This document shows positions 53,288 through 62,514 of a stretch of DNA of 64,000 nt, piece after piece. The DNA is from Rhodopirellula baltica (GTDB lineage Bacteria > Planctomycetota > Planctomycetia > Pirellulales > Pirellulaceae). The DNA is taken from assembly GCA_002901265.1 (NCBI GenBank), contig PPHI01000002.1, positions 1 to 64,000 of the forward strand, given 5' to 3'. Made by a program: the position numbers and the translations under genes. Under the pieces are notes generated by a model that ran no database searches, had not been told where the DNA came from, and was given only the letters and a program-made list of their open reading frames with translations. Position 1 is the stretch's first letter; every line of letters starts with the position of its first letter.

Positions 53288-53310
53288 CCTCGGAGGCTCA
53301 ACCGTTTTTT
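53270..53310 (+). terminator. Very strong intrinsic terminator without a clear upstream gene
   Basis: 15-bp stem from CGGTTGAGTCTCCGA (one wobble pair) with a 5-base loop, then TTTTTT. No convincing gene lies upstream on this strand within 400 bases, so an unannotated RNA or small gene must end here. Confidence 0.88.
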
Positions 53311-53710
53311 GTTCCCTCGCAACCAGCGAATCGACCTCTAGTTGGCAATTTTCCGCCAACAGATCCGACGTTTGCCGCTGTCCGATTACCCGCCCTGTTC
53401 CGGTTTTGCGATTTTCTATCTTTCCACTGGGATCTTCGGAACCTTTTGTCTTGGTTCCAGCTTTTCGCCGAACTATGCTGAAAGCGGCAAGAGGAAACGA
53501 TTCTGCGCATCCCCTGGGGAATATCGGAACGCAGATCTCGACGCCTTCTTCCTCTCACCCCCGGTTTCACCAGACTCGATCCGGCTGGCCACACGTGGTC
53601 GCTGGCGGGGCGGTGTTGGTATCCCCAAACCTCGTCGTTTCCGGGCGACAGCCTCATCACCGGGCGACAACAATCGCACAAGGAACTCCGCAGTGTTCTA
53701 TCGACTCGAA

Positions 53711-54601
53711 ATGCCTTCTATTCGCAAATTCTCGCGGCGCGTCTTCGGTGGTGCGTTCGCAGCTACGCTCGCTCTCGTCGCTTCGACAGCGGTTGCTGAT
53801 GTCCCGGCCGAACCCCAAGCTGCCGAGACCGAATTCTTCGCCGCCATGGACGAAGGAAAGATCGATGTCAAATTCATTCCGATCAGTGCTGCCAAAGCAA
53901 ACGTCTTGGTTCGCAACCTGACCGACCAACCCATGGAACTGCGTCTTCCCTCCGCATTCGCCGGTGTCCCCATCAACCGCCAGATGGGTGGAATGGGCGG
54001 CATGGGTGGAATGGGCGGCGGTATGGGTGGTATGGGCGGTGGCATGGGCGGTGGCGGTGGCGGCGGTCAAGCCATGGGTGGTGGCATGGGCGGCGGCGGA
54101 ATGGGAGGCATGGGCGGCGGAATGGGTGGTATGGGCGGCGGCATGGGTGGCATGGGCGGCATGATGCGTGTCGCACCCAATCGCCAACAGAAGCTGGCCG
54201 TGACGACCGTTTGCTTGGAACATGGCAAGCCCGACCCGACCCCGAAAATGGCTTACAAAATCGTTCCGCTGGGAATGGTCACCGGCGACGAACGCGTTCA
54301 CGTTCTTTGCGAAGCACTTGGCAACCAACAAGTCGCGCAAAACACCGCACAAGCGGCCGCGTGGAACCTGATGGACAAAATGTCGTGGCAAGAACTGGCC
54401 GCGAAAAACCGCGTCGAGAGCCAGTACACCGGCAACATCCGCTGGTTCTCGCCAATCGAACTCCGCTCGGCGATGGCCGTTGTTGGTGAAGCGACTCGTA
54501 TCGCCGAAGCCCGCCAATCAGAAACCGGTTCGGAATCGTTGTCAGGAGACTCACTCTCGGACGATTCGCAATCGCAAAGCTCACTCAGCGAAGACAGCTG
54601 A
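53711..54601 (+). CDS. Secreted protein with Met-Gly repeat
   Basis: 296 residues from the ATG at 53711; the frame is open to 53342. A signal peptide (RRVFGGAFAATLALVASTAV) precedes a conserved domain of about 70 residues. A run of about 60 residues of Gly and Met (GGMGGMGG units, 93-155) follows, then a second folded domain (RQQKLAVTTVCLEHGKPDPT). The tail is Ser/Asp-rich. The run is a flexible linker or possible metal-binding segment. Terminator 37 bases downstream. Function unknown. Confidence 0.72.
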   Translation: MPSIRKFSRRVFGGAFAATLALVASTAVADVPAEPQAAETEFFAAMDEGKIDVKFIPISAAKANVLVRNLTDQPMELRLPSAFAGVPINRQMGGMGGMGGMGGGMGGMGGGMGGGGGGGQAMGGGMGGGGMGGMGGGMGGMGGGMGGMGGMMRVAPNRQQKLAVTTVCLEHGKPDPTPKMAYKIVPLGMVTGDERVHVLCEALGNQQVAQNTAQAAAWNLMDKMSWQELAAKNRVESQYTGNIRWFSPIELRSAMAVVGEATRIAEARQSETGSESLSGDSLSDDSQSQSSLSEDS

Positions 54602-54637
54602 GCTCGCTTTTTGAACGATCGACTGACCTATCACAGA

Positions 54638-54670
54638 AACGCTGCCGCGTCACTTCGGCAGCGTTTTTTT
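54638..54670 (+). terminator. Rho-independent terminator
   Basis: 10-bp stem AACGCTGCCG / CGGCAGCGTT, 8-base loop and a T7 tract, just after the Met-Gly protein gene. Confidence 0.9.
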
Positions 54671-54920
54671 GTGCGCTGGCGTTGCTGCCGCTGACGCACT
54701 TCACTCGCGCGTATCGCACCAAGGCGTGTCTTGAAACGGTGTGTTTCACGCCCGCGTCAGTGACACACGCGTCTTTCACCCTGCAACGTCACAGAAATTC
54801 GTCGAATCCATCTGGCGTGTGAATTTGTGCCGGTTGTATTGAATATCTGCTGGTGTGATTGCCGATGACACCCATCGATAGACAATTTGTAGTTAAGTGT
54901 GCGCATGGAGGCGCACTGCG
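54671..54920. other. Noncoding stretch before the TIGR03546-like gene
   Basis: 250 bases that should hold the promoter of the TIGR03546/TIGR03545 pair. Nothing else recognised. Confidence 0.4.
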
Positions 54921-55853
54921 ATGGTCGTATTCTCGCTGAAGTTGCTCAACAACCTGCGCAAAGCCATTGCGGACCGTCGATTCCCACGTCAATTGGCAGC
55001 CGGCTGTGCGTTCGGTGTGCTGCTGGGCATCATGCCACATGGCAACCTGCTGGCGGTCGTCGTCTTGCTGGCGGTCCTGAGCTTCCAAATCAACCATGCC
55101 TTGATGGCCGCTGTCGCGATTGGGATCTCATTCATTGCACCGGGTTTGGACGATTACTCGCACCAACTCGGCGAATACCTGTTGAACCACCCCAAGGGCC
55201 ACCAGATCGCCGTGCAAGCGTGGACGCTGCCGTTCGTGCCCTGGACGAATCTGAACAACACCGTCGTCTTGGGCAGTTTTTTAATTGGCGTCGCTTCCGT
55301 TTGGCCGGTTTACAAAATCACGCTGCCGTTCTTCCGCTGGATCGCGCCGGCTGAAGAAGAAGAAAAGCAAGAAGCCGACGCTGAAAATGCTGACAGCACT
55401 GACGAAGCGATCGCGGAAGATCCGAACGCCGAGAAACAAAACACGGACCAATCGCACGCGGTCCCACCTGTATCGGTTCGGATCGACGATTCCCAAGCAA
55501 GCTCACGTCCGCCGCGATGGAGAAAGAAGTCCGATCGCGAGAACGACAGTGCGACCGCATTAGCCGCATCCGGCACAGTGCCGGTCGATAGCGTGCTGAC
55601 ATCGGAAACCGAGTTTGTTCCCGCGACCGCATCCAAACCCAACGTGACGGAAACGGCAACGGCAGAGCAACTGCCCGATAACGAACAGTTGGTTTCGATC
55701 GAAACCAAAATCGATGTAATCCGCATGAAGGACTATCGTGATAGCGATCAGCCTGCGGACCCTGACACCGATCAAACAACATCCAACGACGAAGCGTTGA
55801 ACTATTTGCTTCAACAACTGCGTTACTCCCAGCAAAGGAAAGCGGCAGGATGA
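54921..55853 (+). CDS. TIGR03546-like membrane protein with acidic extension
   Basis: 310 residues from the ATG at 54921. The first 150 residues form a small membrane domain (LAAGCAFGVLLGIMPHGNLL, VVVLLAVLSFQINHALMAAV) resembling TIGR03546/DUF2062. After it comes a 160-residue tail rich in Glu, Asp, Thr and Ser. The next gene, which overlaps by four bases (ATGA), is of the TIGR03545 type, the partner reported always to lie adjacent. Both probably act in the inner membrane. The long acidic tail is not part of the standard family as I recall it. Confidence 0.82.
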   Translation: MVVFSLKLLNNLRKAIADRRFPRQLAAGCAFGVLLGIMPHGNLLAVVVLLAVLSFQINHALMAAVAIGISFIAPGLDDYSHQLGEYLLNHPKGHQIAVQAWTLPFVPWTNLNNTVVLGSFLIGVASVWPVYKITLPFFRWIAPAEEEEKQEADAENADSTDEAIAEDPNAEKQNTDQSHAVPPVSVRIDDSQASSRPPRWRKKSDRENDSATALAASGTVPVDSVLTSETEFVPATASKPNVTETATAEQLPDNEQLVSIETKIDVIRMKDYRDSDQPADPDTDQTTSNDEALNYLLQQLRYSQQRKAAG

Positions 55854-57616
55854 TTCGCTGGCGATACCTACTTACACGTGTTTTGATCGTCTTGGCGGTC
55901 CTGGTGCTGCTGCACTTTGGACTAGGCCCGGTTGCCCGCTGGGTAACGATCAAGGGACTTCAAACGGCAACGGGTGCGAAGGTCGAAATCGGCAGCGCAC
56001 AAGTGGTGCTGTACCCACCGCGCGTCCGCTTCGAAGAATTCAGCGTCGCCGACCCGCGTGACCAAAAAGCAATGCGTGATGCACTTCGCGCCGAAGCGAT
56101 CGAGTTGGAACTCGACGGTGATGCATTGCTGCACCGCCGCTTAGTCGCCAACCGCGGCCGGATCACCGGAATTCAAATTGGCTCCACTCGCTCGACCAGC
56201 GGACACTTCGAACCTGATGTTTCCGACGAGGACAACATCGATAGCCTTTCGGATGGTCCCGGCGTAATGAGTCAAATGATCGGCGGCATTACCGACAAGC
56301 TGACGGACCAGGTCGAACACGCCGCTGACGAATTGGCAACGGTCCAAGCGAGCGAAGAGATCAAGCAACGCTACGAGCGTGAATACAACGAGTTGGCCAA
56401 TCGTGCGAAGGAACTTGAGAACAAGATTCGCGAATTCAAAACGAGCGCCAAGGCGATCGAGAATCCGCTGCGTGACTGGGACCGAATCGGCAACACCGTC
56501 AACCTTGCCGACGAAACTCGCGCCGAACTGAAGTCGATCATCGCGTCACTGGAATCGCTGCCACAGCGTTTTCAAGCCGACCTCAAAACGCTTGAACTTG
56601 CCAAACAAACCGATTTAAAACGCATCGACCAGTTTGTTCCGGGTGATTTGTCACAGTCCAAGAACGCGGGAATCGACCTCGTCAGCAACGCAGTCCGAGA
56701 CCAGATCTCGACGATCAAAGAGTACTGGGAAAACGGCCGTACCATTGCAAACTACACCGTGGTTGCGCCCGAAAACGAACGTTCACGCGGTGTTGACATT
56801 GACCTGTTGGGTGAATCACGACGCCCCGATGTCTTGGTCCGATCCTGTGAAGTTCAAGGCCTGATGCGTGCCGGCGGCAATGCCTACTCACTGACCGGCA
56901 CGGTCGAAAACCTCACGCCGTCACCAACTCTGCTGGACGAACCGCTGCGAGCGGAGTTGCAATTAGACGGACCACAACTTGTCAAAGTCGGTTATGTCCG
57001 TGACCGTCGCAGCGGAAGCGATATCGACCGCTTGACGATTCACTGGCCCGAATCCGAAGCCCCGTCAATGCGACTGGGTAACGATAACGACGCTGTTGTC
57101 TCGATTAACGGTGGCCGCCGCGAAGTCTGGGTCCAGATGCGAAGCGAAGGCGACCAGGTACACGGCATCCTCGCTTGCAAACAGTCCGGTGTGAAGTTGG
57201 GTCTGGATGTCGATTCGAAATTCGACAAACTGGCCGCGACCGACGCCCTTCGTGAAAGTCTCGACAGCGTCGACTTGATCACGATCAAAGCGGAGTTCGA
57301 AGGCACGTGGCAACACCTGGCCATGAAAATGGACACGAACCTCGGTGACATCCTGCAGAACGCGGCGAGTGAAGCGATCGCACGCCAGGTCCAAGCCACC
57401 AAGCAAAAGATGGCCGCCAACGCGGATCGAGTCTTCGTCGAACAACAACAGAAACTGCAATCCTGGTTCACGACAAAGAGTGCTAGCTCACAACAGCTTG
57501 TTGCCAAAGCAGACCAGCTGCTCGCAGAGATGAGCAAAGACGTTCTCGGCGGAGTCGATTCGTCGGAGATCACGATCGGCCGTCTCAATGACATTCTAAA
57601 AAGCCGTCTCCGATAA
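55850..57616 (+). CDS. TIGR03545-like envelope protein
   Basis: 588 residues. One N-terminal membrane helix (LTRVLIVLAVLVLLHFGLGP) is followed by an AsmA-like strand domain (VEIGSAQVVLYPPRVRFEEF), a long coiled coil (ELANRAKELENKIREFKTSA) and a second beta domain from about residue 310. This is the domain order of TIGR03545 proteins, paired with TIGR03546 next door. Role unknown but probably envelope lipid or assembly related. Coupled to the gene before it. Confidence 0.82.
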   Translation: MIRWRYLLTRVLIVLAVLVLLHFGLGPVARWVTIKGLQTATGAKVEIGSAQVVLYPPRVRFEEFSVADPRDQKAMRDALRAEAIELELDGDALLHRRLVANRGRITGIQIGSTRSTSGHFEPDVSDEDNIDSLSDGPGVMSQMIGGITDKLTDQVEHAADELATVQASEEIKQRYEREYNELANRAKELENKIREFKTSAKAIENPLRDWDRIGNTVNLADETRAELKSIIASLESLPQRFQADLKTLELAKQTDLKRIDQFVPGDLSQSKNAGIDLVSNAVRDQISTIKEYWENGRTIANYTVVAPENERSRGVDIDLLGESRRPDVLVRSCEVQGLMRAGGNAYSLTGTVENLTPSPTLLDEPLRAELQLDGPQLVKVGYVRDRRSGSDIDRLTIHWPESEAPSMRLGNDNDAVVSINGGRREVWVQMRSEGDQVHGILACKQSGVKLGLDVDSKFDKLAATDALRESLDSVDLITIKAEFEGTWQHLAMKMDTNLGDILQNAASEAIARQVQATKQKMAANADRVFVEQQQKLQSWFTTKSASSQQLVAKADQLLAEMSKDVLGGVDSSEITIGRLNDILKSRLR

Positions 57617-57628
57617 TCGGGATGCCTC

Positions 57629-58195
57629 GTGTTTGATGCGATTTTCTGGAAAGGACGACTGACCGAGGACTCGATCAAAGTTGATCGAGTCTGGGGCGAT
57701 AGCCAAGCACAGCGTCTGTTCCGCGATCCAGGTTTCAAGGATCCACGCGTCAAGCATCGACATCCACTCGAACGCATCGGCTCACCAGACTCAGAAGTCA
57801 TCAAAACTCGATTGAGCTGGCTTGCCAATGCTGACTCGACAGGGATCCTGAACCAGAGCTACGAGCTGGCAACAGAACCCAATCGAACAACCATCGACGA
57901 ATCCCTGAGTGTCTTCGCCGATCCAAGTGAAAACGGGACGGCGATCGGTTTGCTCGGACACTTTGCGGCTACAGCGCAAAGCTTGCCGATCACCGATTTG
58001 AGGCGGTCGCTTCACAAAATCAACAACGAACTTTCGGTCGCGTCGATGGGGATCCAAGTGCTCTCGCTGCTGATTGAAAAGAGTCGCCTTGCCGAGGAAG
58101 AGAAGAGTTTAAACGCTTGCCAGAGCTCAATTGCGGCGATTGAACGCGTCGCAATGTTGGTGACAACAACGCTTAAATCGCTGCCACGCGGTTGA
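57629..58195 (+). CDS. Orphan DHp-like protein
   Basis: 188 residues from a GTG 12 bases after the previous stop. The C-terminal third has a helical hairpin with LRRSLHKINNELSVASMGIQ, the H-x-x-N-N-x-L pattern of histidine-kinase DHp domains, followed by a second helix (ACQSSIAAIERVAMLVTTTL). There is no HATPase domain. The first 110 residues are unfamiliar. It could be a histidine phosphotransferase or an anti-kinase. The response regulator at 58516 is next on the same strand. Confidence 0.55.
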   Translation: MFDAIFWKGRLTEDSIKVDRVWGDSQAQRLFRDPGFKDPRVKHRHPLERIGSPDSEVIKTRLSWLANADSTGILNQSYELATEPNRTTIDESLSVFADPSENGTAIGLLGHFAATAQSLPITDLRRSLHKINNELSVASMGIQVLSLLIEKSRLAEEEKSLNACQSSIAAIERVAMLVTTTLKSLPRG

Positions 58196-58515
58196 CGCTT
58201 GCGAAGACTCTCCGCCCCCCGCAGGCAAAAAGTGAAGAAAAAATTAATGTAAACGCCGGCAGTCGTTGGCTTGCTGACGTCATTTGGCATAAAATCAGGA
58301 ACAGTGTTTTGGGCGACCCTGTCGCCGGGACATGCTGTTTTGGGGTCGGAATACACCCCGTCAGCAATGGATCACTCAAAACCCTAGGGGCGGAATTGGG
58401 CTAACTACCCGATCAATCAGTGACCCGAATCGATGGCTCGGCTGTCGTAGAACGGAACGCCTCGGGTCTCATATCAACCTGACATGTTTAGACCTCTTCA
58501 GATTGCACTGCCTCT
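58196..58515. other. Noncoding stretch before the FixJ-type regulator
   Basis: 320 bases with no gene. Presumed promoter region of the regulator; no terminator with a T tract seen. Confidence 0.4.
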
Positions 58516-59169
58516 ATGGCCTCATCACTAACTGCACCGGTGAATCACTTCGCCGAAAAGACTGTCAGCAAATCGCTCTACATCGTCGACGACGAGCGAG
58601 AATTTCTTTCCAGCCTTGCGCTATCACTTCGAGAGTTCGGCTATAAACCGATCACTTTCGACCACCCCAAACAATTACTCGACACCGTTAAACCGGACGA
58701 GGTGGGATGTGTGATCAGCGACCTACGCATGCCAGAACTTGGCGGCGTGGAGTTGATTCGGCGTCTAAGTAGTCGCGGCTCCATGCTGTCGGTGATCTTG
58801 CTGACCGCCTTCGCTGACGTCGAAACCGCCGTCTCCGCGATGAAACTCGGTGCAGTCAGCGTGGTCGAAAAGCCGTTCCATCTGCAACGCTTGGCAAACG
58901 AAATCGAAGTCGCGATGCAACGGTCCGAAGACGACCAGCATCGCGCGTCGAAAATTGCCGAAGCAGAATACCTGCTGAGCCAACTTTCCAACGAAGAAGC
59001 GGCAGTGTTGGACCTTGCGACCAAAGGCTACCCCAACCGCGAGATTTCTCGGCAGCTGACGATCAGCCCACGCACGGTCGACCGTCGTCGCCAATCTGCG
59101 CTTCGCAAACTGAAAGCCGATTCGGTGGCCGACTTTGCGGTTTTGCGCACACGCTTGGACTCCAAGTAG
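58516..59169 (+). CDS. FixJ-type response regulator (receiver and LuxR HTH)
   Basis: 217 residues. The receiver domain has the acidic pair in YIVDDERE, phospho-Asp in CVISDLRMPELGG, Thr in LLTAFAD and Lys in VEKPF. The LuxR-type HTH closes with PNREISRQLTISPRTVDRRR. The TVDRRR ending is the same as in the PAS-LuxR protein at 25624. It would activate genes when phosphorylated. Partner kinase not certain; the DHp-like gene just upstream is a candidate. Confidence 0.92.
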   Translation: MASSLTAPVNHFAEKTVSKSLYIVDDEREFLSSLALSLREFGYKPITFDHPKQLLDTVKPDEVGCVISDLRMPELGGVELIRRLSSRGSMLSVILLTAFADVETAVSAMKLGAVSVVEKPFHLQRLANEIEVAMQRSEDDQHRASKIAEAEYLLSQLSNEEAAVLDLATKGYPNREISRQLTISPRTVDRRRQSALRKLKADSVADFAVLRTRLDSK

Positions 59170-59181
59170 TCACGCGAAACG

Positions 59182-60897
59182 TCACAGGGTTTGTTTCTCG
59201 ACGACGTGGTTTTCAAGCACGACCGCGTCCATTCCCGTCTTGTAGAAACATGCAAGCGCGTCCTCTGGCGATCCGACGATCGGTTCGCCACGGACATTGA
59301 AACTGGTGTTGATCAACACCGGGCAGCCCGTTTGACGCTTGAACTCGCGCAGCAGACCTGCAAACCCCGGATTGGTTTGCCCATCAACCGTCTGCACCCG
59401 TGCACTACCGTCTACATGCGTAACCGCAGGCAACGCGTCGTTCTTCACTTGGCAGACCAACAACATGTAGGGGCTCGATGCCGATTCGGCCAAGTCGAAA
59501 TACTCGCCCGCATGCTCCGCCAACACTGCTGGCGCGAACGGCCGAAATGATTCACGAAACTTGATTTTCAAGTTCATTGTCGATTGCATCTCCCTGCGAC
59601 GTGGATCGCCCAAGATGCTTCGGTTTCCTAGCGCGCGTGGCCCGTATTCGGCACGTCCTGCAAACCGTCCGACGACGGCTCCCTTTGCCAACAAGCTGGC
59701 GACATATTCGTTCAGCGACGTGGCATCAGTGAAATGCTTAAACGCGACACCGTCCTGTTCAAGCATTACCCTGACCGACGAGTCGTCAAACGACGGCCCC
59801 AACAAGCTGCCTCGTTGGAAATCCCCAACGCCACAAAGACGTTCATTGCCAAGCAATTGGTTCCAAATCAATGCGGCTACGCCAATCGCGCCGCCAGCAT
59901 CGCCCGCTGCGGGCTGAATCCATATCTGCTGGAACGGACCTTCGCGAAGCAACCGTCCGTTGGCAACGCAATTGAGTGCTACACCACCGGCTAAACACAA
60001 GTTGTCCTGGTTGCTGATTTGGTGCAGCTTTGCTGCCGCTTGCGACACAATCTGTTCAGCGACCACCTGCACCGAAGCGGCGAGATCCTTGTCGAGTTGC
60101 TCGATCGGTTCATCCTTGCGGCGCGGTTCGCGCCCAAATAGACGATGAAAGTTTGCGGTCGTCATCGTCAACGTCTGGCAATAGCCGAAGTACTTCTGAT
60201 TCAACTGAAACGAACCGTCATCGCGAAGATCAACCAGCTTTTGCAGGATCAGATCGACGTACTTTGGCTGCCCGTACGGCGCCAATCCCATCAGCTTGTA
60301 CTCGCCATCGTTCACGCGAAATCCACAGTAATACGTGAACGCGGAGTACAGCAAACCCAACGAATCAGGGAAACACAATTCGTGTGTCAGGTTAATTCGG
60401 TTGCCAGCCCCGATCCCCAATGTAGATGTTGCCCATTCGCCGACGCCATCCATCGTCATGATCGCCGCAGACTCAAAAGGTGACATCAAGAACGCACTCG
60501 CCGCATGTGCTTGATGGTGACCACAAAACACGATGCGACGCTTGTATTGCCCCTTCAAGCCACGGCGAATATGGTGCCGAATCCGCAGTTTTTCGGACAC
60601 CCAAGTCGGCATCGCTTTGTAGAACGAGCGGAACCCGCGCGGTGCATACGACAGATAGGTTTCAATCAAGCGGTCGAATTTGACCAGCGGCTTTTCATAG
60701 AAGCCAACATAATCAAGGTCTGAAACGGTCAGACCAGCTTCACGCAGGCAATACTCGATCGCTCGGGACGGGAACCGCTCGTCATGCTTGATGCGACTGA
60801 ATCGTTCTTCTTGTGCTGCAGCGATCACCTCGCCGTCGACGATCAAAGCAGCCGCCGAATCGTGATAGAAGGCGGACAAACCCAATACCGCTGTCAT
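59182..60897 (-). CDS. NodU-type carbamoyltransferase
   Basis: 571 residues. The N-terminal ASKHA-like domain (LGLSAFYHDSAAALIVDGEV, then CGHHQAHAASAFLMSPF) and the C-terminal carbamoyltransferase domain (GRAEYGPRALGNRSILGDPR, then PVLINTSFNVRGEPIV) match the NodU/CmcH/TobZ family. These make carbamoyl-adenylate from carbamoyl phosphate and ATP and transfer the carbamoyl group to hydroxyls. The first base of its start codon lies inside the mfnE-like gene (ATGA overlap), so it is co-translated with the cofactor genes. Confidence 0.9.
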   Translation of the reverse strand: MTAVLGLSAFYHDSAAALIVDGEVIAAAQEERFSRIKHDERFPSRAIEYCLREAGLTVSDLDYVGFYEKPLVKFDRLIETYLSYAPRGFRSFYKAMPTWVSEKLRIRHHIRRGLKGQYKRRIVFCGHHQAHAASAFLMSPFESAAIMTMDGVGEWATSTLGIGAGNRINLTHELCFPDSLGLLYSAFTYYCGFRVNDGEYKLMGLAPYGQPKYVDLILQKLVDLRDDGSFQLNQKYFGYCQTLTMTTANFHRLFGREPRRKDEPIEQLDKDLAASVQVVAEQIVSQAAAKLHQISNQDNLCLAGGVALNCVANGRLLREGPFQQIWIQPAAGDAGGAIGVAALIWNQLLGNERLCGVGDFQRGSLLGPSFDDSSVRVMLEQDGVAFKHFTDATSLNEYVASLLAKGAVVGRFAGRAEYGPRALGNRSILGDPRRREMQSTMNLKIKFRESFRPFAPAVLAEHAGEYFDLAESASSPYMLLVCQVKNDALPAVTHVDGSARVQTVDGQTNPGFAGLLREFKRQTGCPVLINTSFNVRGEPIVGSPEDALACFYKTGMDAVVLENHVVEKQTL

Positions 60898-61487
60898 GAC
60901 TCAATCAACGATGCAAAGTTTACGATTCGAATCGGTGGCAATTCCGGCGCAATCAACGGCAAGGCTTCATCGACAATGCCTCGCTCTGCGAGCTGCTCGA
61001 TGCTCAGCGTCGGATCCGTATCGCAAGACTTTAGCAGCACCAATTCGTCGGCGTTGAGACGCATTGCTAAATATCCGGCAATCGCGTCAGTCGTCGTTCG
61101 CCAATCTTCAGGCAAAATCGGGTCGACACCGCGGTTGTAGAAAGAATCAACTTGCAGCAAGTAATTTCCGTTGGGCAATTCAGGAGACCGGAGCGTTTCG
61201 AACTGCGCTGGGGTTGTGATGAACTGCATTTCAGGTAGCTGTTGCGACAACCAGCCGATCGTCGTTCGTAACAATTCGACACACTGCCAGTGCACCCAGG
61301 GCGAGTCGCTCCGATAAATCCCATCAAGTTCACGGACGGCATCAATCAATTGTCCGCCGCCCGCAATCATCAGATTACTCGCTGGAGTCTGGTCTGCTAA
61401 CCAAGTTCGCAGGCCACTGACCAACTGGGGCTGCAATAGCAAGCTGCCGCCAAGCTTTACGACGCGACGCAAGCGTTTGCCTCCCAT
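60894..61487 (-). CDS. mfnE: Amino-acid-kinase-family protein, MfnE-like
   Basis: 197 residues from the ATG at 61487. The aspartokinase-type fold shows VVKLGGSLLLQPQLV and NLMIAGGGQLIDAVRE, then TTTDAIAGYLAMRLNADELV and LLKSCDTDPT. In methanogens MfnE phosphorylates the aminomethylfuran intermediate of methanofuran. The gene lies between mfnF-like (overlap of 31 bases) and the carbamoyltransferase (ATGA overlap). Substrate in this organism is inference from the cluster. Confidence 0.78.
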   Translation of the reverse strand: MGGKRLRRVVKLGGSLLLQPQLVSGLRTWLADQTPASNLMIAGGGQLIDAVRELDGIYRSDSPWVHWQCVELLRTTIGWLSQQLPEMQFITTPAQFETLRSPELPNGNYLLQVDSFYNRGVDPILPEDWRTTTDAIAGYLAMRLNADELVLLKSCDTDPTLSIEQLAERGIVDEALPLIAPELPPIRIVNFASLIES

Positions 61488-62491
61488 AAGCGAACGAGCG
61501 CATACGCAGGAGCACACCGTGACAGGTCGACACCAAGCAGTGCTGACAAAGAGACCGCATCGAAGTTGCCACTTACTAAGTCGTCTGCATGCCCGGACAA
61601 AACCAACCGTGCGTTTGCAATCCACGGATAGTCTGACTTCAACCGTTCCAGGCCATCGTGTACCGCCTTGCGAGCAGCTTGATGCACTTGCAGGGCCAAG
61701 TCCCCCGCAGACTCGAGACTCACTTCTCGATGACCAAGTCCGACCATTCGCGCCAACCGATTCGCCGAATGAAATAAATCCCGCGGTGATCCGTCAGCCG
61801 TTTCACAAGATGCCGAGGGTTTGACAAAGCCAAGCAACAACCGAACGTCGTCCATCGTACTGAACACTTCTCGCATCACTGGAACGCTGCGACCCTCGAT
61901 GTGCAAGCGATCAACCAGAGCACAAACCGGCGTACGTTGGCCGCCGACATAAACCAGCGATCCTTCACACAAACGATCGAAGTCCGTCACAGCCTCCGTC
62001 GCGACCTTTCCGTCACGAATTGGAATCAAATCACTCGTCGTGCTGCCGATGTCAACTAACAACACCAGACCGTCGCTTTCGATATCCAAACCGGTGAACG
62101 CTGCCAGGGCATGCCAGTTGGCCGCCGCCACATGATCCGATTCGTCCCTTGCCTGACTAGGCGAGTACCAGCGCCCGCCGACGCCATAGATCGAAAGCGG
62201 TACGCCAACAGCGTCAGCAGCTTGATTCGCATGATCGACAATGTGTCGAACGCCAATCCCGCGGTCCAGGAAACAGTCCGCAAGCTCCCCAGTCATCGTG
62301 ACCAGCAATCGTTCAAGCGGGGCAAAACTTCGTAGGTCTTCGATCAACTGTTTGGCCAAGTCATCCGACTTGCGCCAGAGCGGAAAATCCACCGCGAGCG
62401 TGCGACCTTGATTGTCGGCGTACTTCAAATTGGCGCCGCCGATGTCGATGCCAACCAATGCATTATCGGCACTTCGTCGCAACGGTGTCAT
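61457..62491 (-). CDS. mfnF: H4MPT-linked C1 pathway protein (MfnF-like)
   Basis: 344 residues. The ASKHA-type nucleotide-binding fold is clear (LVGIDIGGANLKYADNQGRT, VLLVDIGSTTSDLIPI, VLSGHADDLV). The layout is that of TIGR03123 / hydantoinase-like proteins seen with tetrahydromethanopterin-linked C1 genes. The methanogen counterpart MfnF joins the furan and tyramine parts of methanofuran. It lies between the ATP-grasp gene and the kinase gene. Confidence 0.85.
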   Translation of the reverse strand: MTPLRRSADNALVGIDIGGANLKYADNQGRTLAVDFPLWRKSDDLAKQLIEDLRSFAPLERLLVTMTGELADCFLDRGIGVRHIVDHANQAADAVGVPLSIYGVGGRWYSPSQARDESDHVAAANWHALAAFTGLDIESDGLVLLVDIGSTTSDLIPIRDGKVATEAVTDFDRLCEGSLVYVGGQRTPVCALVDRLHIEGRSVPVMREVFSTMDDVRLLLGFVKPSASCETADGSPRDLFHSANRLARMVGLGHREVSLESAGDLALQVHQAARKAVHDGLERLKSDYPWIANARLVLSGHADDLVSGNFDAVSLSALLGVDLSRCAPAYALVRLWEANACVAS

Positions 62492-62514
62492 CGCAAGTCG
62501 ACCTGCCGTATCGT

